From G963717155 sp963717155 (GTDB lineage: Bacteria > Actinomycetota > Thermoleophilia > Gaiellales > JALYLC01), in assembly GCA_963717155.1 (NCBI GenBank), contig OY970326.1, positions 4,216,001 to 4,280,000 on the forward strand: a stretch of DNA of 64,000 nucleotides, read 5' to 3'. A program made the translations under genes and the position numbers. The first letter of the stretch is position 1. Each line of letters begins with the position of its first letter. Of this stretch, positions 1-8,301 are shown piece by piece. The notes beneath the pieces are model-generated. The model ran no database searches, was not told where the DNA came from, and was given only the letters and a program-made list of their open reading frames with translations.

Positions 1-2
1 CG

Positions 3-83
3 GTCGTGTGCGACGCGATCGCGGGACGCGACGATGTCCGGACGCTGGTCGAGGCGTTCCAGCTGGCGACGTCGCGTGGCTGA
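3..83 (+). CDS. C-terminal end of an unidentified protein (partial)
   Basis: Twenty-six codons in the frame starting at base 3 run to a TGA at 81-83. The peptide (VVCDAIAGRDDVRTLVEAF...) is too short to assign. The GTG start of the following LacI gene overlaps this stop by 8 bases, so the two genes are probably translationally coupled in one operon. That makes this the partner or target of the first regulator, but its identity lies outside the window. Confidence 0.5.
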   Translation, partial: VVCDAIAGRDDVRTLVEAFQLATSRG

Positions 84-1029
84 TCCGGCCACGATCGGCG
101 ACGTCGCGCGACACGCGGGCGTCTCGAAGTCGACGGTGTCGAACGTCGTGCGGCGGGCCGACGTCGTCAGCGCACCGACGCGCGAGCGCGTCGAGGATGC
201 GATCCGCGACCTCGGGTACCGGCCGAACGGGGTGGCGCGGGCGCTGCGCCAGCGCGCGACCCGTGTGATCGGCGCCGTCGTCCCCGATCAGCGGAACCCG
301 TTCTACGCACAGCTCGCGCTCGGCGCGGAGCGACGCGCCAGGGACGAGGGCTTCGGTCTCCTGATCGCCAACACCGGCTGCGATCCCGAGACCGAGAACG
401 CGCAGATCGCGGCGCTGCTCGACCGTCGCGTCGACGCCGTCCTCGTGGCCGGACTGTGCGCCGGGTCGCGCGCGGCCGAGCACATCGCCGAGCGCGGCGT
501 GCCCGTGCTGCTCGGAGGCTTCCGCACCGACGCCGGCGCGAGGGTCGGCGTCGTCGACGTGGACGAGGAGGGTGCGCTCGACACGCTCGTCGCGCACCTG
601 CAGGGCCTCGGTCACACCCGGCTCGCGTTCGCCCGCGGCGCGCTCGGCGAGGCCGGCGGCGAGCGCCGCGAGCGTGCGTTCGCGCAGGCCGTCGAGCGGC
701 GCGGACTCAGCAGGGTCGAGCTCGGCGACGAGCCGACCGCTGTCGTGGCACACGACGACACCGTCGCGATCGAGCAGATCGACCGGCTCGAGCGTGCGGG
801 CCGCCGGGTGCCGCGCGACGTCTCGGTCGTCGGGTTCGACGACATCCCGCTTGCGAGCCACGAGCGCATCGCGCTCACGACGGTGCGTACCGATGCGGCC
901 GCCCTCGGGGCGCGCTCGGTCGAGCTCCTGATCGCCGCGTCACGCGCCGGCGCGCCCGCAAGCGCGCGCGAGACCTACCCCTGGCAGCTGGTGCTGCGGG
1001 CCTCCACGGCCGCGGCGCCCGCGCGGTAG
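76..1029 (+). CDS. LacI-family transcriptional regulator
   Basis: Cytoplasmic sugar-responsive DNA-binding protein. The N-terminal LacI helix-turn-helix (TIGDVARHAGVSKSTVSNVV) begins about five residues after the GTG at 76, followed by the hinge (YRPNGVARALRQ) and a periplasmic-binding-protein-like effector domain (IGAVVPDQRNPFYAQ..., VGFDDIPLASHERIALTTVR) that would dimerise and bind ligand. I prefer GTG 76 to the upstream ATG at 34 because it leaves the short N-terminus usual for the family. The length, about 317 residues, is slightly short: the central segment after GGERRERAFAQAVERRGL is compressed. The gene overlaps the end of the preceding gene and converges on the potD-like gene. The ligand is not predictable. 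Confidence 0.9.
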   Translation: MADPATIGDVARHAGVSKSTVSNVVRRADVVSAPTRERVEDAIRDLGYRPNGVARALRQRATRVIGAVVPDQRNPFYAQLALGAERRARDEGFGLLIANTGCDPETENAQIAALLDRRVDAVLVAGLCAGSRAAEHIAERGVPVLLGGFRTDAGARVGVVDVDEEGALDTLVAHLQGLGHTRLAFARGALGEAGGERRERAFAQAVERRGLSRVELGDEPTAVVAHDDTVAIEQIDRLERAGRRVPRDVSVVGFDDIPLASHERIALTTVRTDAAALGARSVELLIAASRAGAPASARETYPWQLVLRASTAAAPAR

Positions 1030-1030
1030 C

Positions 1031-1073
1031 GCACGGCGGGCGCCGCCATGCCGGCGGCGCCCGGAGTCCGTGC
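1031..1073. terminator. Bidirectional hairpin terminator between convergent genes
   Basis: A perfect 10-bp stem (GGGCGCCGCC / GGCGGCGCCC, loop ATGCC, 1038-1062) is extended by an outer 6-bp stem (GCACGG / CCGTGC) across short bulges. It fills the 46-base gap between the stop codons of the LacI gene and the convergent binding-protein gene, so it would serve both directions. There is no T-tract, as is common in high-GC actinobacteria. Confidence 0.7.
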
Positions 1074-1075
1074 AG

Positions 1076-2197
1076 CTACGCCGAGAACACCTGGGTGAAC
1101 GCGTCGATGTACGCCTGCGCGTTCTTCGACGGCCCCTTGAGCGTCATCGAGAGCGGCTTCTCGGGCTGGTTGTAGAAGAACCGGTCAGCCTGCTCCTTGT
1201 GGCCCTGGTTCACGAGGAGCTTGTACGCCTTCTCGTTGAACAGCGGCCGGCCGTTCTTGAGGAAGTTCTGCGCGATCCACGGAGCCTGCTCCATGGTGTT
1301 GATGAACTTCATGAACGCGTCGGCGTTCTTCGAGCCCTTCGTCAGCATCTCGGCATCCATCCAGCCGTAGGTGCCTTCCTTGGGCGTCGTGACGTCGATC
1401 TTCGGTCCCCCGGCGGCCTTGACGCGCACGTCGGTGCCGAGGTTCTCGATCGCCAGCCAGGCCGAGCCGTCCGCCAGCGCGTTCACGACCTCCGTGTTCT
1501 GCGAGACGAGCTTGAGGACGTTCGGCTTGAACTTCTCGAGGAACTGCTTCGCCCTCGAGATCTCGGCGGGCGTCATGTTGTAGGGCGACTTCGCACCCGT
1601 CGCGAGCCCCGACATGGCCATGAGGTCGGTCGGCTGGTTCTCGACGACGATCTTCCCTGCGTACTTGGGGTCGATCAGCGCGTGCCACGAGTCGGGCTTG
1701 GTCGTGACGTTCTTCGGGTTGTAGTAGACCTGCAGGCTCGACCAACCGAACGGGTAGCCCATCTGGTTGCTGCCGGCCTTCCAGAACGGCACCTGCCGCG
1801 CCACCGAGTAGAGCTGCTTGGAGACGGGAAGCTCGGTGAGGTCGAGCGCCTGGATCAGGCCCTGCTTGTAGAACAGCGGCACCCACAGCGCGTCCTCGGA
1901 CGACATGTCCCACTGCGAGCCACCCTGCTTCACGCGCGTGTAGGCATCGGCGTCGTCGCTGATCAGCTGGATGTGAGCGCCGATCTTCGTCGAGTTCTTG
2001 ACCTTCTGCACCTGGTTCGTGAAGTAGTGGTCGGACCACGTGAGCCAGTTGAGCGTTGTCCCACCGACCTGAACCTTGCGTGCGCCGAGCGCGCTGTCTG
2101 CCAGCCCGCTCGCGCCGACCGCGTACGCGCCCATGGCGCCCAACGCGCCGGCCCGTATCAGGGCCCTCCGCGACATCGGTCGATCGAAGTGATCCAT
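1076..2197 (-). CDS. Polyamine-type ABC transporter substrate-binding protein (PotD/PotF-like)
   Basis: Exported solute receptor of the spermidine/putrescine class (bacterial extracellular solute-binding family), 373 residues. The N-terminus carries a twin-arginine type signal (MSRRALIRAGALGAMGAYAV), suggesting Tat export of a folded receptor. Family features include NWLTWSDHY near the mature N-terminus and YPFGWSSLQVYYNP in the middle. The ATG at 2197 is chosen because GAGGAG lies just upstream. A longer reading to 2446 would put a basic low-complexity stretch before the signal. It is last in the lacI-potA-potB-potC-potD order, about 137 bases after the permease gene. The true ligand (polyamine, amino acid derivative or sugar acid) is uncertain, since the operon regulator is LacI-type. 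Confidence 0.88.
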   Translation of the reverse strand: MDHFDRPMSRRALIRAGALGAMGAYAVGASGLADSALGARKVQVGGTTLNWLTWSDHYFTNQVQKVKNSTKIGAHIQLISDDADAYTRVKQGGSQWDMSSEDALWVPLFYKQGLIQALDLTELPVSKQLYSVARQVPFWKAGSNQMGYPFGWSSLQVYYNPKNVTTKPDSWHALIDPKYAGKIVVENQPTDLMAMSGLATGAKSPYNMTPAEISRAKQFLEKFKPNVLKLVSQNTEVVNALADGSAWLAIENLGTDVRVKAAGGPKIDVTTPKEGTYGWMDAEMLTKGSKNADAFMKFINTMEQAPWIAQNFLKNGRPLFNEKAYKLLVNQGHKEQADRFFYNQPEKPLSMTLKGPSKNAQAYIDAFTQVFSA

Positions 2198-2333
2198 CCC
2201 AGCTCCTCTCATCCCTCCCGGGCGGGTCTCGTGACCTGTCGCCCCGCCAGGGCTGTGCTTGTCCGCCCGCAGAGCGCGAGCGGCTGGTCGTGCGGTCTGG
2301 CCGGCGCCGCAGCCGGTCGTGGGGCCGCACGTC

Positions 2334-3209
2334 TCACGTCTCGGCCCGTCCCGCGACGGTCCGGGCGGATTCCGCCCGGCGCCGCACGGCGCGTCGCGCG
2401 GCCCGGAAGAGCTGGGGCAGCACGAACGCGAGGGCGAGCAGGGCAAGCGATGCCGCGAGCAGCATCGAGGCGAGTGCGTTCACCTCGGGGGTGATGCCGT
2501 ACTTCACCTGGGTATAGATGTAGATCGGCAGCGTGATGTTGGTGCCGACGAGGAAGTACGTGATGATGAACTCGTCGAGCGAGAGCGTGAAGGCGAACAA
2601 TGCCCCTGCGAGAATCGCCGGCAACAGCAGTGGCAGCACGATCAGGCGCAGGCGCTGGAACGCGTTCGCGCCGAGATCGGCGGCCGCCCGCTCGAGCGAG
2701 CGATCGAAGCCCTGCAGTCGCGCGGCCACCACCAGCATCACGAACGGCGTCGTGTAGACGGCCTGGCCGATCACGGCAGTTGTCGTCGAGAGCTGCTGGT
2801 GCAGCGTCCCGACGAGCAGCACGAGCAGGCTGACCCCGATCAGCAGACCGGGGATCATGATCGGCAGCATCAGACCGACGCGAATTCCGTCGCGGAACAC
2901 GAGGCGCGCGCGCACCAGTGGGAAGGCCGCGCAGGTCCCCACGATGACGCTGACGATCGTCACGCGAACGGCCACCGACAACGTCGTCGAGAGCGCGTCG
3001 TGGATCTGGTAGTCGTTGATCGCCAGCCGGTACCAGTGAAGCGTCCAGCCGGTGATCGGGAACGAGCCGTAGCGGCTGGCGTTGAAGCTGAACAGGACGA
3101 GCAGGGAGATCGGCGCGAACAGGAAGACGAAGATGAGCGCGCCGTAGACGGTCAGCGCGCCGCGCGCGACCCGGCCGCCGCGGGACAGGACCTCGGCGTC
3201 ATCGGCCAT
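2334..3209 (-). CDS. ABC transporter permease, PotC-like
   Basis: Integral membrane subunit of the importer, 291 residues, with about six hydrophobic helices (VYGALIFVFLFAPISLLVLFS first). The binding-protein-dependent transport domain carries the cytoplasmic EAA-type loop ERAAADLGANAFQRLRLIVL that contacts the ATPase. The C-terminal tail is arginine-rich. Its start overlaps the stop of the potB-like gene by 11 bases, so the two permeases are probably translated in a coupled way and form a heterodimer. Confidence 0.9.
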   Translation of the reverse strand: MADDAEVLSRGGRVARGALTVYGALIFVFLFAPISLLVLFSFNASRYGSFPITGWTLHWYRLAINDYQIHDALSTTLSVAVRVTIVSVIVGTCAAFPLVRARLVFRDGIRVGLMLPIMIPGLLIGVSLLVLLVGTLHQQLSTTTAVIGQAVYTTPFVMLVVAARLQGFDRSLERAAADLGANAFQRLRLIVLPLLLPAILAGALFAFTLSLDEFIITYFLVGTNITLPIYIYTQVKYGITPEVNALASMLLAASLALLALAFVLPQLFRAARRAVRRRAESARTVAGRAET

Positions 3210-4098
3210 AGGTGTCCTCGATTCGCAGCGAGCGCCGGAAGACGAGCAGCAGGAGCACGATGAACGCCGCTACCAGCAACGAGACGGCGGAGCCGCGCGC
3301 GAAGAGGTCCTGCTGGAAGAACGCGACGATCTGGTTGCCGATCATCACGCCCTGCGTGCCCCCCACGATCTGCGGCGTCAGGTACTCGCCGAGCATGGGG
3401 ATGAACAGGAAGATCACCGCGGTCACGATGCCGGGCCGGATCTGCGGGAGGAGGATGCGCCGGATCGCCGTCAGCGGCGACGCGCCGAGGTCCATCGCGG
3501 CCCGCAGCTGGTTCCAGTCGAAGCGCTCGATCGACGAGTAGAGCGTGAGTGCAGCGAACGGGAAGTAGAGGTAGACGAGCACCAGGATCACGGCCGCGCG
3601 GTTGTACAGGAACACGCTGACCGGACCGCTCGTGATGCCGGTCCACTCGAGGAACCGGTTCAGCAGGCCCTTGTCGCCGAGGATCGTGATCCACGAGTAG
3701 ACCCGCAGCAGGTAGCTCGTCCAGAACGGCACGACGACCAGGACGAGGAGCGGCGCCCGCAGCCGCCGCGGCACGTAGCGCGACAGCCAGTAGGCGAACG
3801 GGAACGCGAGGCCGATCGAGATCGCGGTGCCGAGCGCTGCGACCCAGAGCGTGGCCCACATCGTGCTGACGTAGGCGCTGACGCTGAAGAAGTAGCGGTA
3901 GTTCTCGGTCGTCCAGTGGTGGACGACGGTGTAGTTCTCGTCCTGCCAGAAGCTGTAGGCGACCACGATCCCGAGCGGCACGAAGAAGAACCCGCCGATC
4001 AGGACGATCGCCGGCGCGAAGCCGCCATAGGAGGAGAGGATCGACGACGCGCGTCCGCGCCAGCCGCCGCCCTCGTGCGTCTCGGCGGTCGCGCTCAC
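3199..4098 (-). CDS. ABC transporter permease, PotB-like
   Basis: Second membrane subunit of the importer, 299 residues. The first helix is APAIVLIGGFFFVPLGIVVA, and the EAA loop RAAMDLGASPLTAIRRILLP lies in the C-terminal half. This fits the MetI-like transport-system inner-membrane domain of spermidine/putrescine systems. The start overlaps the stop of the potA-like gene in an ATGA junction, and its own stop lies inside the start of the potC-like gene. Substrate specificity is inferred only from overall resemblance to PotABCD systems. Confidence 0.9.
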   Translation of the reverse strand: MSATAETHEGGGWRGRASSILSSYGGFAPAIVLIGGFFFVPLGIVVAYSFWQDENYTVVHHWTTENYRYFFSVSAYVSTMWATLWVAALGTAISIGLAFPFAYWLSRYVPRRLRAPLLVLVVVPFWTSYLLRVYSWITILGDKGLLNRFLEWTGITSGPVSVFLYNRAAVILVLVYLYFPFAALTLYSSIERFDWNQLRAAMDLGASPLTAIRRILLPQIRPGIVTAVIFLFIPMLGEYLTPQIVGGTQGVMIGNQIVAFFQQDLFARGSAVSLLVAAFIVLLLLVFRRSLRIEDTYGR

Positions 4099-5177
4099 GC
4101 GTCGACCGCCGCGTCGTCGTTGTCGAGCAGGATGCCGGCACCGGATTGCCAGGTCAGCACGACCTCGCGGTCGATCGGCACCGTCGCCTCGTTCTGGTTG
4201 TGGGCAGCGACCATGATCGGCGTGTCCGCCGCGTCGGAGTCGACGGCCACGCGGACGTAGCTGCCGAGGAACGACGCCTGTAGGGCTCGGCCCCGCAGCC
4301 CGGCGCCGTTGGCTGCCGCTTGCTCCCCGAGCACGATCGCCTCCGGTCGCACCATCAGCGTCGCCGGGCCCGGCTGGCGACCACCCTCGCAGGGCATGCG
4401 CGTGCCGTCCGACATGACCGCGACGTCGCCGTCGACCGTCACGTCGAAGAAGTTCGACTCGCCGATGAAGTCGGCGACGAAGCGGGTCGACGGACGCTGG
4501 TAGATCTCACGTGGCGTACCGAGCTGCTCGATCATCCCGTCCCGGAACACGGCGATGCGATCGGCCATCGACATCGCCTCCTCCTGATCGTGCGTCACGT
4601 ACACGAACGTGGTGCCGACCTCGCGGTGGATCTGGCTGAGCTCGATCTGCAGCCGATGCCGGAGCTTCAGGTCGAGCGCCCCGAGCGGCTCGTCGAGCAG
4701 CAGCACGGCGGGCCGCTTCACGAGGGCCCGGGCAACGGCGACACGTTGGGCCTGCCCGCCTGAGAGCTGGGGCGGCATGCGGTCGCCGAAGTCCTCCAGT
4801 CCCACGAGCTTCAACGCATCGGCTGCGCGCACCTCCGACTCTCGCCGGTTCACGCGTTCCATGCGCAGCCCGAAGCGGACGTTCTCGCGCACCGTCATGT
4901 GCGGGAACAGGGCGTACGACTGGAACACCGTGTTGACCGGCCGGCGGTGCGGCGGCAGGCCGTCGATCCTCGATCCTCCGAGCCAGATCTCACCGCTCGT
5001 CGCAGGGACGAAGCCGCCGATCAGGTTGAGCGTCGTGGTCTTGCCGCAGCCCGAGGGGCCGAGCAGGCAGAAGAACTCGCCGTTCTCGATGCGCAGGTCG
5101 AACGGCCGCAGCGCCTCGACGCTCCCGTAGCGCTTGGACACGCCGCGGAGCTCGATGCTGCCGGCGTCCGTGCTCAC
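4095..5177 (-). CDS. ABC transporter ATP-binding protein, PotA-like
   Basis: Cytoplasmic ATPase that powers the importer, 360 residues. Walker A is GPSGCGKTTT (about 40-49), the Q-loop VFQSYALFP (Gln about 86), the signature LSGGQAQR (138-145), Walker B VLLLDEP (158-164) and the switch histidine YVTHDQEE (196). A C-terminal TOBE-like domain (about 280-350) is typical of the CUT1/PotA class. Start is the GTG at 5177, which overlaps the stop of the LacI gene in a GTGA junction. The open frame continues far upstream, but that is antisense shadow of the regulator. Confidence 0.93.
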   Translation of the reverse strand: MSTDAGSIELRGVSKRYGSVEALRPFDLRIENGEFFCLLGPSGCGKTTTLNLIGGFVPATSGEIWLGGSRIDGLPPHRRPVNTVFQSYALFPHMTVRENVRFGLRMERVNRRESEVRAADALKLVGLEDFGDRMPPQLSGGQAQRVAVARALVKRPAVLLLDEPLGALDLKLRHRLQIELSQIHREVGTTFVYVTHDQEEAMSMADRIAVFRDGMIEQLGTPREIYQRPSTRFVADFIGESNFFDVTVDGDVAVMSDGTRMPCEGGRQPGPATLMVRPEAIVLGEQAAANGAGLRGRALQASFLGSYVRVAVDSDAADTPIMVAAHNQNEATVPIDREVVLTWQSGAGILLDNDDAAVDA

Positions 5178-6205
5178 TGGGGCTCCCGCCAGGCGCAGCC
5201 GCACGAGCGGCGGACGACGAGCTCGACGTCGATGCGTCCCTCGCGGTAGCTGTCGCCCCCGTCGAGGGACGAGAGGAGGATGCGCGCAGCCTCGGCGCCG
5301 AGCTCGGCGGGGTCGTAGGCCACACAGGTCAGCGGTGGCTCGAGCAGTGCGCCGAAGTACGGGTCGTCGAAGCACACGAGCGCGAGGTCCGCGGGCAGCT
5401 CGACGCCGCGTCCCCGGCAGGCGGCGAGACAGCCGAGCGCGAGCTCGGTGCTGGTTGCGACCAATGCGGTCGGAGGCTTCGTCAGGCCGAGCAGGGCGCC
5501 CGTCGACCGGCGCCCGTCGTCGATCGACCACGGTGCGGCGCGGATCAGCTCCGGGTCGACGGGCAGCCCCCTCGTCAGCAGCGCCGACTCGTACCCGCTG
5601 CGGCGCTCCTGCGAGCTCGTGTCGCTCGCGGGCCCGGTGAGGAGTGCGATGCGGGTGTGGCCGTGCTCGACGAGGTGCCCGACCAGCAGGTCCATCCCGC
5701 GGCCGTTCTCGATGCCGACGCTGCCGCGGCCTGCCGCGGGCAGGATCTCGTCGAAGAACACGCACGGAGTCTCGGACGTTCCGACGATCTCGTCGAAGCG
5801 GGCGGGCGCGATGCCGGTGGTCGCGAGCAGGAGCCCGTCGACCTGGTGATCGATCAGCGTCTCCAGCGCCGCCGCCTCGCGGGCGGCGTCCTGCGCGGAG
5901 TCCATCAGCATCAGCCGGTAGCCACGGCGCTCGAGTGCCCGCTGGGCGCCCTTGAGCGCTGCGGCGTAGAACGGGCTCGAGATGTCGGGGACGACGAGCC
6001 CCACCGTGTGGGTGCGCCGCATGCGCAGCGAGCGGGCGAGTCGAGACGGGCGGTAGCCGAGCTCGGCGGCGGCGACCGCCACCGCGTCGCGCGTGGCCGG
6101 CGAGAGCGTGCCGCGTCCGGTCAGGGCACGCGACGCAGTCGACGACGAGACCTGCGCGCGCCGCGCGACATCGGCCAGCGTCGCACGCCGTTTGGCGGCG
6201 GGCAC
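5174..6205 (-). CDS. LacI-family regulator of the downstream ABC importer
   Basis: First gene of the importer operon, so probably its autoregulated repressor. The LacI helix-turn-helix (TLADVARRAQVSSSTASRAL) is followed by the hinge YRPSRLARSLRMRRTHTVG and the effector-binding domain (VGLVVPDISSPFYAA, ALVCFDDPYFGALLEPP). I place the start at GTG 6205, about 7 residues before the HTH. A longer frame to 6280 would translate straight through two LacI-type operators. It ends in a GTGA overlap with the ATPase gene. A LacI regulator on a PotABCD-like system is unusual and hints that the substrate may be sugar-related. Confidence 0.87.
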   Translation of the reverse strand: MPAAKRRATLADVARRAQVSSSTASRALTGRGTLSPATRDAVAVAAAELGYRPSRLARSLRMRRTHTVGLVVPDISSPFYAAALKGAQRALERRGYRLMLMDSAQDAAREAAALETLIDHQVDGLLLATTGIAPARFDEIVGTSETPCVFFDEILPAAGRGSVGIENGRGMDLLVGHLVEHGHTRIALLTGPASDTSSQERRSGYESALLTRGLPVDPELIRAAPWSIDDGRRSTGALLGLTKPPTALVATSTELALGCLAACRGRGVELPADLALVCFDDPYFGALLEPPLTCVAYDPAELGAEAARILLSSLDGGDSYREGRIDVELVVRRSCGCAWREPQ

Positions 6206-6225
6206 TGCAGGCAGTTCAGGGAGCG

Positions 6226-6249
6226 GCAATCGATTGCTCAAGCGATTGC
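6226..6249. promoter_or_regulatory. Two tandem LacI-type operators
   Basis: GCAATCGATTGC (6226-6237) is a perfect palindrome with the central CG of LacI-family sites. TCAAGCGATTGC (6238-6249) is an adjacent near-palindromic copy. Both lie just upstream of the regulator's GTG start. This is the expected layout for autorepression of the regulator-importer operon. The assignment rests on sequence symmetry and position only. Confidence 0.65.
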
Positions 6250-6315
6250 GGACTCTGCACCTCGCCGCAGCCGGTGTCAAGAGCGCGACGCGGAAATCAG
6301 CGCTCGCGGTGGCGC

Positions 6316-6331
6316 GGTGGCAACCGCCACC
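6316..6331 (-). terminator. Short hairpin after the 171-residue hypothetical gene
   Basis: GGTGGC-AACC-GCCACC forms a 6-bp stem with a 4-base loop. It starts 9 bases beyond the stop of the minus-strand gene ending at 6340 and precedes the LacI promoter region. It could separate the two transcription units. It is short and has no T-run. Confidence 0.35.
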
Positions 6332-6339
6332 CGTAGCGG

Positions 6340-6855
6340 TTACGCGCTGACGAGCGCGTCCGAGAGCGCGAGGCCGGCCGCGCGGGCGTGCAGCTGCTCG
6401 ACCAGCAGCAGCTGCTCCTCCGCGCGCATCTCCAGTCGCTCCAGCCGCGCGTGCTCGAGGCCGCGCGGTTGCGGCGAGATCGTCGCGAGTGCGCGCCAGA
6501 GTGCGGCCTTGCCGCGGATGCCGCTCGCGAGCCCCTCGAGCTCGAGCAGGCGGCTCAACGGCGAGTAGCTGAAGATGCTGCCGTTGGGCTTGAGCCGTCC
6601 GAGCTTCTCGACACCCCAGCCGACCGCTACCTTGACGTGATCGACGGGACGGTCGAGCTCGTCGATGATCGCCAGCAGCTCGTCGCGGTCGTGGCCGATC
6701 TCGTCGGCCAGCTCGCGAAGGGGCGGCCCGAACTCGGTCTCGGCGTTCTCCGCTGCTGCCCTCCGTGCGAGATCGACCCCGGCCGTCGCACCGGTCAGGT
6801 GATCGTTCAGGTAGATCGTCAGATGGTCGCGCGAGAGCAGGGTGGGTTTCTCCAT
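6340..6855 (-). CDS. Conserved helical hypothetical protein, 171 aa
   Basis: I do not recognise a named family. The protein looks soluble and mostly alpha-helical, with no signal peptide or membrane segment. It begins MEKPTLLSRDHLTIYLNDHL, has an acidic middle (ELADEIGHDRDELLAIIDEL) and a helical C-terminus rich in Arg, Glu and Leu. The spacing of charged residues resembles ferritin-like four-helix proteins, but I see no clear metal-ligand motif. The ATG at 6855 lacks an obvious ribosome-binding site. It stands alone between the LacI operon and a membrane-protein gene on the same strand. Confidence 0.6.
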   Translation of the reverse strand: MEKPTLLSRDHLTIYLNDHLTGATAGVDLARRAAAENAETEFGPPLRELADEIGHDRDELLAIIDELDRPVDHVKVAVGWGVEKLGRLKPNGSIFSYSPLSRLLELEGLASGIRGKAALWRALATISPQPRGLEHARLERLEMRAEEQLLLVEQLHARAAGLALSDALVSA

Positions 6856-6895
6856 GGTCGGAGGTTCCCGTTGCGCCCGCCTCGAAACACGCGCA

Positions 6896-7812
6896 TCAGC
6901 CCGCGAAGTAGAACAGCGCTGCCACGACGATGGGAGTCACGAACCAGGCCACCGCCGTGAGCAGGATGCCGATCGTCGCGAAGGCGAGCGAGTCGTCCTC
7001 CGGCGGGGCCCGCAGGCGCCGATCGTCTCCCACAGTGCCTCGAGCGGCTTGCGCATGATCAACGCCGTTCGTCGATGCGCGACCGAGGCGCCCTGGACGA
7101 TGACCCAGCTCGCAGCGGCGAAGATGACGAACGCGAGCACGCCGATGCCGGCCAGCGTGATCGACGCTCTGCTGGAGACGTCTCCGAGCTGTTTCGCAGC
7201 CGATGCCAGCCCGGACAGGACGGCGCCGCCGACGAGGAAGCGGGGCAGGCCACCACCCGAGCTCGCGAAGTCGGGGCCGATACGGGTCATCGCGATGCGC
7301 GCTCGCGCGAGCGTCCGTCGTTGCGGATCGTCGAACGAGCACTGCGCCTCGCGGCGCTCGTAGAGCCGCCGCATCTGGTTCACGACGTTCTTCGCGTACG
7401 ACCTGACGATCGTCTTGGCGACGAGCTCGACCGGATAGCGGACGAGGGACCGGACGGGCCCGAGCCAGCGCGGCAGCGTCGGGTTGCGCCAGCCGTTCCG
7501 GTCGAACACCTCGAGCGCCTTGATCGTGAGGTGGTGCGCGTCCTCGAAGTGGTCGGGATGCGCGAGGATCGTCCGGACGGCGAGCTCCCTCGTCGCCTCC
7601 CGCTCGCGCGGCGATCGCGGAGCCAACCCGGCGAGCACCCGTTCCGCGTCTGCCGCGGAGCCCCCGGGCAGCAGCTTGAAGCGGTCGAGCTGGGCCATCA
7701 GGTCGTCGATCAGCAGCCCCGGCACCGCACGCGCGGGCGCGTCGTCCTGCGCGACGTCGTGCGTCGCGACTGCCGGCTCGTCGGCCTGCGCGGGTCGGCG
7801 GGTCCGTCTCAC
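6896..7812 (-). CDS. Hypothetical membrane protein with C-terminal transmembrane helices (one frameshift)
   Basis: Unrecognised protein of about 305 residues. The N-terminal two thirds is soluble and basic (KALEVFDRNGWRNPTLPRWL, LVRYPVELVAKTIVRSYAKN). Two strong hydrophobic helices follow (ITLAGIGVLAFVIFAAASWV and IGILLTAVAWFVTPIVVAAL). One base is missing near 7013: the reading moves from ...LWETIGA into PPEDDSLAFATIG in the neighbouring frame, which restores the second helix and a clean C-terminus. The start is uncertain. GTG 7812 avoids untidy upstream residues, but the frame is open to 7875. It is divergent from the small gene at 7930. Confidence 0.5.
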
Positions 7813-7929
7813 GGGCTGATCATGGCCAATGCCGGAGTTGCACGTCTCCCATTGTCCATCACCATTCGTGATCAAAGCGAGAAGTAAGTCGACTTGTGCT
7901 TATCGACCTCATGCGGCAAGGTTAGGTGC

Positions 7930-8280
7930 ATGGAAGCGACGGGACTCATCACCAGGCTGACCCGCCTCGTGCATCCCAGCCACGCGGGTCCACCGCGCGT
8001 GGATCGTGGATCCGTGATCTCGCTGCGGATCGCCGGTCGCGACGAGGACGCTGCGCTCGAGCGGCTCGCACAGCTCGCCGAGCGACCGCTTCCCTCGGGC
8101 CGCGCACTCGTGGCGGAGGTCGATGGCGAGCTGCGGGCGGCGCTGCCTCTCTCGAGCCGGCAGCTGCTGGTCGACCCGTTCCATCCGTCTGCCGAGGTGC
8201 GCGAGCTGCTGAAGCTGCGGGCCGCACAGCTCGACGAGGACGGGAACGTCATCGTGCGCGACGCAGCCGCATCCGCCTAG
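7930..8280 (+). CDS. Small conserved protein, GNAT-N-terminus-like (116 aa)
   Basis: Function unknown. After a short basic leader (MEATGLITRLTRLV) the sequence resembles the first half of GNAT acetyltransferases: an SLRIAGRDEDAALERLA helix, then ALVAEVDGELRAALPL and a DPFHPSAEVRELLKLRAAQL end. It lacks the acetyl-CoA pyrophosphate loop, so catalytic activity is unlikely. ATG 7930 has a weak AAGG upstream and is preferred to the TTG/ATG starts further up. Proteins of this layout are, as I recall, common in Thermoleophilia next to small membrane-protein genes. Confidence 0.6.
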   Translation: MEATGLITRLTRLVHPSHAGPPRVDRGSVISLRIAGRDEDAALERLAQLAERPLPSGRALVAEVDGELRAALPLSSRQLLVDPFHPSAEVRELLKLRAAQLDEDGNVIVRDAAASA

Positions 8281-8301
8281 CGCTCGAGTCGCACGCCGCG
8301 C

